Source: Rikenellaceae bacterium (GTDB lineage Bacteria; Bacteroidota; Bacteroidia; Bacteroidales; Rikenellaceae). From it: a stretch of 64,000 nucleotides of DNA. The notes under the pieces were generated by a model. That model did no database searches. It was not told where the DNA came from and saw only the letters and a program-made list of their open reading frames with translations. Shown here piece by piece: positions 60,821 through 64,000 of the stretch. Position 1 is the stretch's first letter. The number at the start of each line of letters is the position of its first letter. A program made the translations under genes and the position numbers. The stretch covers positions 1 through 64,000 of the forward strand of contig SUZN01000003.1 in NCBI GenBank assembly GCA_015059905.1. The letters run 5' to 3'.

Positions 60821-61708
60821 CTAATCCTTAGGACACACTATCTTCAACGCTCCGTGCAGGCAATTGACCTTCATCGGGAAGCAGCCTCCACGCTGACCAT
60901 CAACATCGGTATCCTCGCTTATAGGAGTCGCGAGCGTCAATTGGCTTGTTCGCAAATACTTCACCGCACGGGTCTTGATACCGACCATATAAAGCAACAT
61001 ATCAAACGCCGAGATAAACGGACTGCGCTTACGCAAGAAGATACAGTCAAATACTCCGTCACGCAGGTTTGACTTTCGCGCAATAGGCACTCTGCCCGCA
61101 GTCTCGCCATTAAACACAAGACCCATCAACGTAGGATAGTAGAACGCCTCGGCATCGGTGGTAATAGTGAGCGGAATACCGTGAATATTGCCCAACTCCT
61201 TGAACGCTGCAACTACATACGCCATCTTACCGATGCGATGCTTTAGCTCCTCGGGCGTACGCTGCGAGGTGGTGGTAAAGATACCAAAGCTGAAGATATT
61301 AACGAAATAAATATCATCCTCCTCACTGTGACCCATATGCTCCACCTTGCCACAATCGATAAGCTCGACCTCGCCCGAAGCAATCTGACGTGCCGCCTTC
61401 AGCACATTGTTCGACATTCCGATAGCCCCTGCAAAATCGTTCGCTGTACCTGCTGGGATAACTCCTATGTTTATAGATAATTGGCGACGCATCATCGCAT
61501 TCACCACATAATTTATCGTTCCGTCACCTCCTGCGACCACTGCCAAATCGACCTTGCCGCACCAATCAAACGGATTGGCGCCAAAGCGGATAGGCAACGG
61601 CTGCATATCATAGTCCGCCTCACGGAAAATTTCGACAATACGATCGACATTCTTCTCGATCTTGCCCTTTCCCGCAGCGGCATTATATAGCAAAACTGCT
61701 CTTTTCAT
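60821..61708 (-). CDS. diacylglycerol-kinase-family lipid kinase
   Basis: The 295-residue protein has the DAGK catalytic domain: LYNAAAGKGK near the start, the nucleotide loop VAGGDGTINYVVNAM (near 58-72) and GVIPAGTANDFAGAIG (near 83-98), then a beta-sandwich half with RKSNLRDGVFDCIFLRK. It is a YegS/DgkB-like kinase that phosphorylates diacylglycerol or a related lipid at the membrane. It is 13 bp after apbE and 16 bp before the AraC gene. Exact lipid not known. Confidence 0.9.
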   Translation of the reverse strand: MKRAVLLYNAAAGKGKIEKNVDRIVEIFREADYDMQPLPIRFGANPFDWCGKVDLAVVAGGDGTINYVVNAMMRRQLSINIGVIPAGTANDFAGAIGMSNNVLKAARQIASGEVELIDCGKVEHMGHSEEDDIYFVNIFSFGIFTTTSQRTPEELKHRIGKMAYVVAAFKELGNIHGIPLTITTDAEAFYYPTLMGLVFNGETAGRVPIARKSNLRDGVFDCIFLRKRSPFISAFDMLLYMVGIKTRAVKYLRTSQLTLATPISEDTDVDGQRGGCFPMKVNCLHGALKIVCPKD

Positions 61709-61721
61709 AGAAACGTCTCAA

Positions 61722-62759
61722 TTACTTAATAACGTTAAAGCCCTCTGTGCTTTTCAACATCGGAGCCAGCGCGGCAGAGTAATATACATTATACTCATCG
61801 CCCTCGCCCGCCGTAATGAAATACACCATCACACCATCCTTCGCCATCTCGCGCGAAAGTTCAATGGCTCGCTTAGCACCCATCGCCATAAACATTGTGC
61901 CATAAGCATCCGCTTCGGCACACGTCGGAGCAATAACAGTAGCTGATAATAAATCTGTTACCGCGCTCTTACCTGTGCGTGGATCAATAGTGTGTGCTAT
62001 CTTGTTTCCCTTCTCATCGAGATAAAATCGGCGATAATTTCCCGACGTAGCCATAGCACAATCCGTCAGCGATATCACCTGCTGGATGCTTGAGCCTGGC
62101 GTGTTGTTTCCATCGTATGGAGTCTCGATGCCGACTCTCCACGCTCCACCTTTGGGATTGCGACCACGACAACGTATCTCTCCGCCGATATCGACCAGAT
62201 ACTCCTCTACACCCATACTCTCCAGCTCCTCGGCAGCCATATCGACAACGTAACCTTTGGCAATAGAGTTAAAGTCGATGCGCACGCGTGGGTCGCTCTT
62301 TATCAATCGACCATTTTCGACTCTTAACTTCTCCATCCCGACAAACTCCATCAGCGAATCCACATTCACCTTCGCATCGCGGTTCTTGCCTGCAAAACCA
62401 TAAGCCTCGACAAGTGGAGCAACAGTCACATCGTAGTAGCCCCCGCTACGCTCTGTCACGCAGCGAGCCAAACCCAGGCAATGAATTATATGACTATCCA
62501 AACTATCTGTCTGGTTGCGATTTACGCGGCTTAACAACGACTCCTCGTCAAAAATCGACATCGAGCTCTTCGCCTCCTTATCAAGTGCCATCATCCGCTC
62601 ATAAATCACATCCACCCCGACATCACTCAACGCCGTAATTTGCATAAACGTACCGAGCATCTCACCCGACGACTTAACATACTCCGCCTTCGGACGCTGA
62701 CACCCAACCATCGCAACGAGGATTGCGACAAGCAAGGCTATAAACACTCTATTTTTCAT
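61722..62759 (-). CDS. apbE: FAD:protein FMN transferase
   Basis: The 345-residue product has a lipoprotein signal (MKNRVFIALLVAILVAMVGC, Cys20). ApbE motifs visible are GTFMQITALSD, SIFDEESLLSRVNRN, FNSIAKGYVVDMAAEELE, YLVDIGGEIRCRGRNPKG, and HTIDPRTGKSA with CAEADAYGTMFMAMG. It attaches FMN by a phosphoester to Thr or Ser of exported proteins such as NqrB, NqrC and RnfG, using FAD and Mg. It is the first gene of the four-gene minus-strand run, with a promoter near 62854-62885. Its targets are not encoded here. Confidence 0.95.
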   Translation of the reverse strand: MKNRVFIALLVAILVAMVGCQRPKAEYVKSSGEMLGTFMQITALSDVGVDVIYERMMALDKEAKSSMSIFDEESLLSRVNRNQTDSLDSHIIHCLGLARCVTERSGGYYDVTVAPLVEAYGFAGKNRDAKVNVDSLMEFVGMEKLRVENGRLIKSDPRVRIDFNSIAKGYVVDMAAEELESMGVEEYLVDIGGEIRCRGRNPKGGAWRVGIETPYDGNNTPGSSIQQVISLTDCAMATSGNYRRFYLDEKGNKIAHTIDPRTGKSAVTDLLSATVIAPTCAEADAYGTMFMAMGAKRAIELSREMAKDGVMVYFITAGEGDEYNVYYSAALAPMLKSTEGFNVIK

Positions 62760-62853
62760 ACCTCCAAATGCTCGTTTTACGCTCCGCCTTCAAAGGAAAA
62801 CTACGCCACGCAAAAAGCGAGGATTTTTCACTCAACGGCTCTCTTTTATTGCA

Positions 62854-62885
62854 CAAAGATACAAAATATTACAATATTTTCGCAA
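62854..62885 (-). promoter_or_regulatory. promoter of the apbE-queA run
   Basis: On the minus strand TTG (62883-62885), 21 bases, TATCTTTG (62854-62861). Confidence 0.6.
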
Positions 62886-62943
62886 CTTAACGCCAAAAGT
62901 AAAAAATAAGTAACAAAATATAATGTTTTTACCCTCAAAATAT

Positions 62944-62974
62944 TTGGTGCTTAACTAAATTCGGAGTAATTTTG
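62944..62974 (+). promoter_or_regulatory. rpsO promoter
   Basis: TTG (62944-62946), 20 bases, TAATTTTG (62967-62974); start near 62981. Confidence 0.7.
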
Positions 62975-62979
62975 TCACG

Positions 62980-63083
62980 CACTCTGGCGTTATTCACGGT
63001 AAGGGGAATGCGTCGTAGAGTGAAACCAGAGTCGCGACCGATCTGGGAAGCACTTCGGCACGGCTCATAAAACTTTATTTTTT
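62980..63083 (+). promoter_or_regulatory. rpsO leader with two exclusive pairings
   Basis: CACTCTGG (62980-62987) can pair with AGAGTG (63017-63022) or with CCAGAGT (63026-63032), but not both. The leader also contains a small ORF. S15 controls its own mRNA in several bacteria through unrelated leader folds, so this may be a Bacteroidetes version. Confidence 0.5.
63008..63070 (+). CDS. possible 20-residue leader peptide before rpsO
   Basis: ATG at 63008 follows AAGGGGA and opens a 20-codon basic ORF ([10 protein letters not shown] start) ending TAA 13 bp before the rpsO ATG. It overlaps the switching arms of the leader, so translation would affect the fold. Coding is uncertain. Confidence 0.25.
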   Translation: MRRRVKPESRPIWEALRHGS

Positions 63084-63356
63084 ATGGCTTATTTAACAGC
63101 AGAGAAAAAGCAAGAGCTTTTTGGTAAGTACGGCAAGTCTAACACTGACACTGGTTCTCCAGAGAGCCAGATTGCATTGTTTTCGTACCGTATCAGCCAC
63201 CTTACAGAGCACCTCAAGCAGAACAAGCACGACTTCGGAACACAGCGTTCATTGCTGCGTTTGGTAGGTAAGCGTCGCAAGCTGCTTATGTACTTGAAGG
63301 AGGTTGATATCGAGCGTTACCGCGCAATCATCAAGACTCTTAACCTCCGTAAGTAA
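63084..63356 (+). CDS. rpsO: 30S ribosomal protein S15
   Basis: The 90-residue protein is full-length S15: [53 protein letters not shown], with the conserved H, D and GTQRSL contacts for the 16S rRNA three-way junction. It is placed before pnp with a hairpin between, the usual order in many bacteria. Confidence 0.98.
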   Translation: MAYLTAEKKQELFGKYGKSNTDTGSPESQIALFSYRISHLTEHLKQNKHDFGTQRSLLRLVGKRRKLLMYLKEVDIERYRAIIKTLNLRK

Positions 63357-63369
63357 TACGAGGGTGAAT

Positions 63370-63398
63370 GAGGGTGTCTTTAATTTTTCGACACCCTC
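63370..63398 (+). terminator. rpsO-pnp intergenic hairpin
   Basis: GAGGGTGTC (63370-63378) pairs with GACACCCTC (63390-63398). Followed by a T-rich stretch, it may be a partial terminator or the processing site that controls pnp. Confidence 0.7.
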
Positions 63399-63434
63399 AA
63401 TTTTGAATTATTTTTTATGACGATATAGACATTT

Positions 63435-64000
63435 ATGGAAGAAAAGAAGTTGTACAACGCTGTACAAAAGACGATTACGCTTGCCGACGGTCGTGAGATT
63501 ATCATCGAGACCGGTAAATTGGCTAAGCAGGCAGATGGTGCGGTAGTAGTAAAGATGGGCGACACAATGTTGCTCGGTACCGTAGTCGCTGCCAAGGATG
63601 CAAAGGAGGGTACTGATTTTATGCCTTTACAGGTAGAGTACAAGGAGAAGTTCGCTTCGTGCGGTCGCTTCCCTGGTGGCTTTATGAAGCGTGAGGGCAA
63701 GGCAAGTGATGCCGAGGTGCTTGTAGCACGTCTTATCGACCGTGCATTGCGCCCATTGTTCCCATCAGACTACCACGCTGATGTATTTGTTACGGTTAAC
63801 CTCATCTCGGCTGACAAGGATATTCAGCCTGACGCATTGGCAGGTTTGGCTGCATCGGCAGCTCTGGCCGTATCGGACATCCCATTCGGTGGTCCTATTT
63901 CAGAGGTTCGTGTAGCTCGTATCGGTGGCGAGTATGTCATCAACCCTAACTTCTCACAGATGGCAGATGTCGATTTGGACATCATGGTCGGTGGTACTAT
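63435..64000 (+). CDS. pnp: polyribonucleotide nucleotidyltransferase, N-terminal part
   Basis: The first 188 codons are present; the window ends inside the gene. The start [20 protein letters not shown] leads into the first RNase PH-like domain with [58 protein letters not shown] and [17 protein letters not shown]. PNPase degrades RNA from the 3' end with phosphate. It lies 78 bp after rpsO; in other bacteria the shared transcript is cut and pnp is autoregulated. Confidence 0.97.
   Translation, partial: MEEKKLYNAVQKTITLADGREIIIETGKLAKQADGAVVVKMGDTMLLGTVVAAKDAKEGTDFMPLQVEYKEKFASCGRFPGGFMKREGKASDAEVLVARLIDRALRPLFPSDYHADVFVTVNLISADKDIQPDALAGLAASAALAVSDIPFGGPISEVRVARIGGEYVINPNFSQMADVDLDIMVGGT

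Overview
The window looks like a chromosomal segment of a gut-type Bacteroidales bacterium; genus is not assigned. The evidence is many promoters of the Bacteroidetes form TTG-N19/21-TAnnTTTG, little use of Shine-Dalgarno sites, TonB-receptor, TlpA/DUF4369 and GH33/GH43/GH78-type secreted proteins, and a glycogen cluster with a fused GT3-type glycogen synthase/alpha-glucan phosphorylase. One end of the window (63435-64000) cuts through pnp.

Left third (1-21673): a large minus-strand efflux cluster runs from tolC (18842) leftward through six long FtsX/MacB-type permeases, one ATPase and one HlyD-type adaptor. Divergently on the plus strand lie an NtrC-type sigma-54 response regulator and its histidine kinase, overlapping by 4 bp. 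Between them I read a sigma-54 promoter with exact GG-N10-GC spacing facing tolC, and TGTC-N9-GACA dyads that could be the regulator's enhancer sites; one overlaps the -33 element of the regulator's own promoter. The locus therefore looks like a self-contained envelope-efflux circuit.

Middle (22402-33326): a small lipoprotein, efp, a His-rich membrane protein followed by a TonB receptor with a CGNCG plug motif and a perfect 24-bp palindrome between them, an esterase, a TlpA-like lipoprotein and tRNA-Arg. Next comes a foreign-looking AT-rich islet (about 29240-31725) at the 3' end of tRNA-Lys. It carries a tightly coupled operon of two different DUF488 proteins plus a probable dual-OB protein, and is bounded by partial copies of the tRNA 3' end, each followed by its own terminator. 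This is the best candidate here for an undescribed system. tRNA-Lys, tRNA-Leu and a sialidase follow.

Right half (33462-64000): a GH78-type enzyme, prfC, a strongly structured 260-nt leader before a small beta-barrel gene, glnS with an outer-membrane protein gene, a SpoU methyltransferase, panB, a GT2 polyprenol-phosphate mannosyltransferase, a metallophosphoesterase, a glycogen metabolism operon (synthase/phosphorylase fusion, debranching enzyme with an odd Lys/Ala-rich tail, GT4 synthase, GH57), GH43 and hemW, pckA with a small basic upstream ORF, a DUF4332 protein, the apbE-lipid kinase-AraC-queA run, and rpsO-pnp with a leader that can pair in two exclusive ways.

Dispersed short repeats with ACGTCAT/ATGACGT ends sit in several intergenic gaps. 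All function calls come from reading motifs by eye; no database search was possible.
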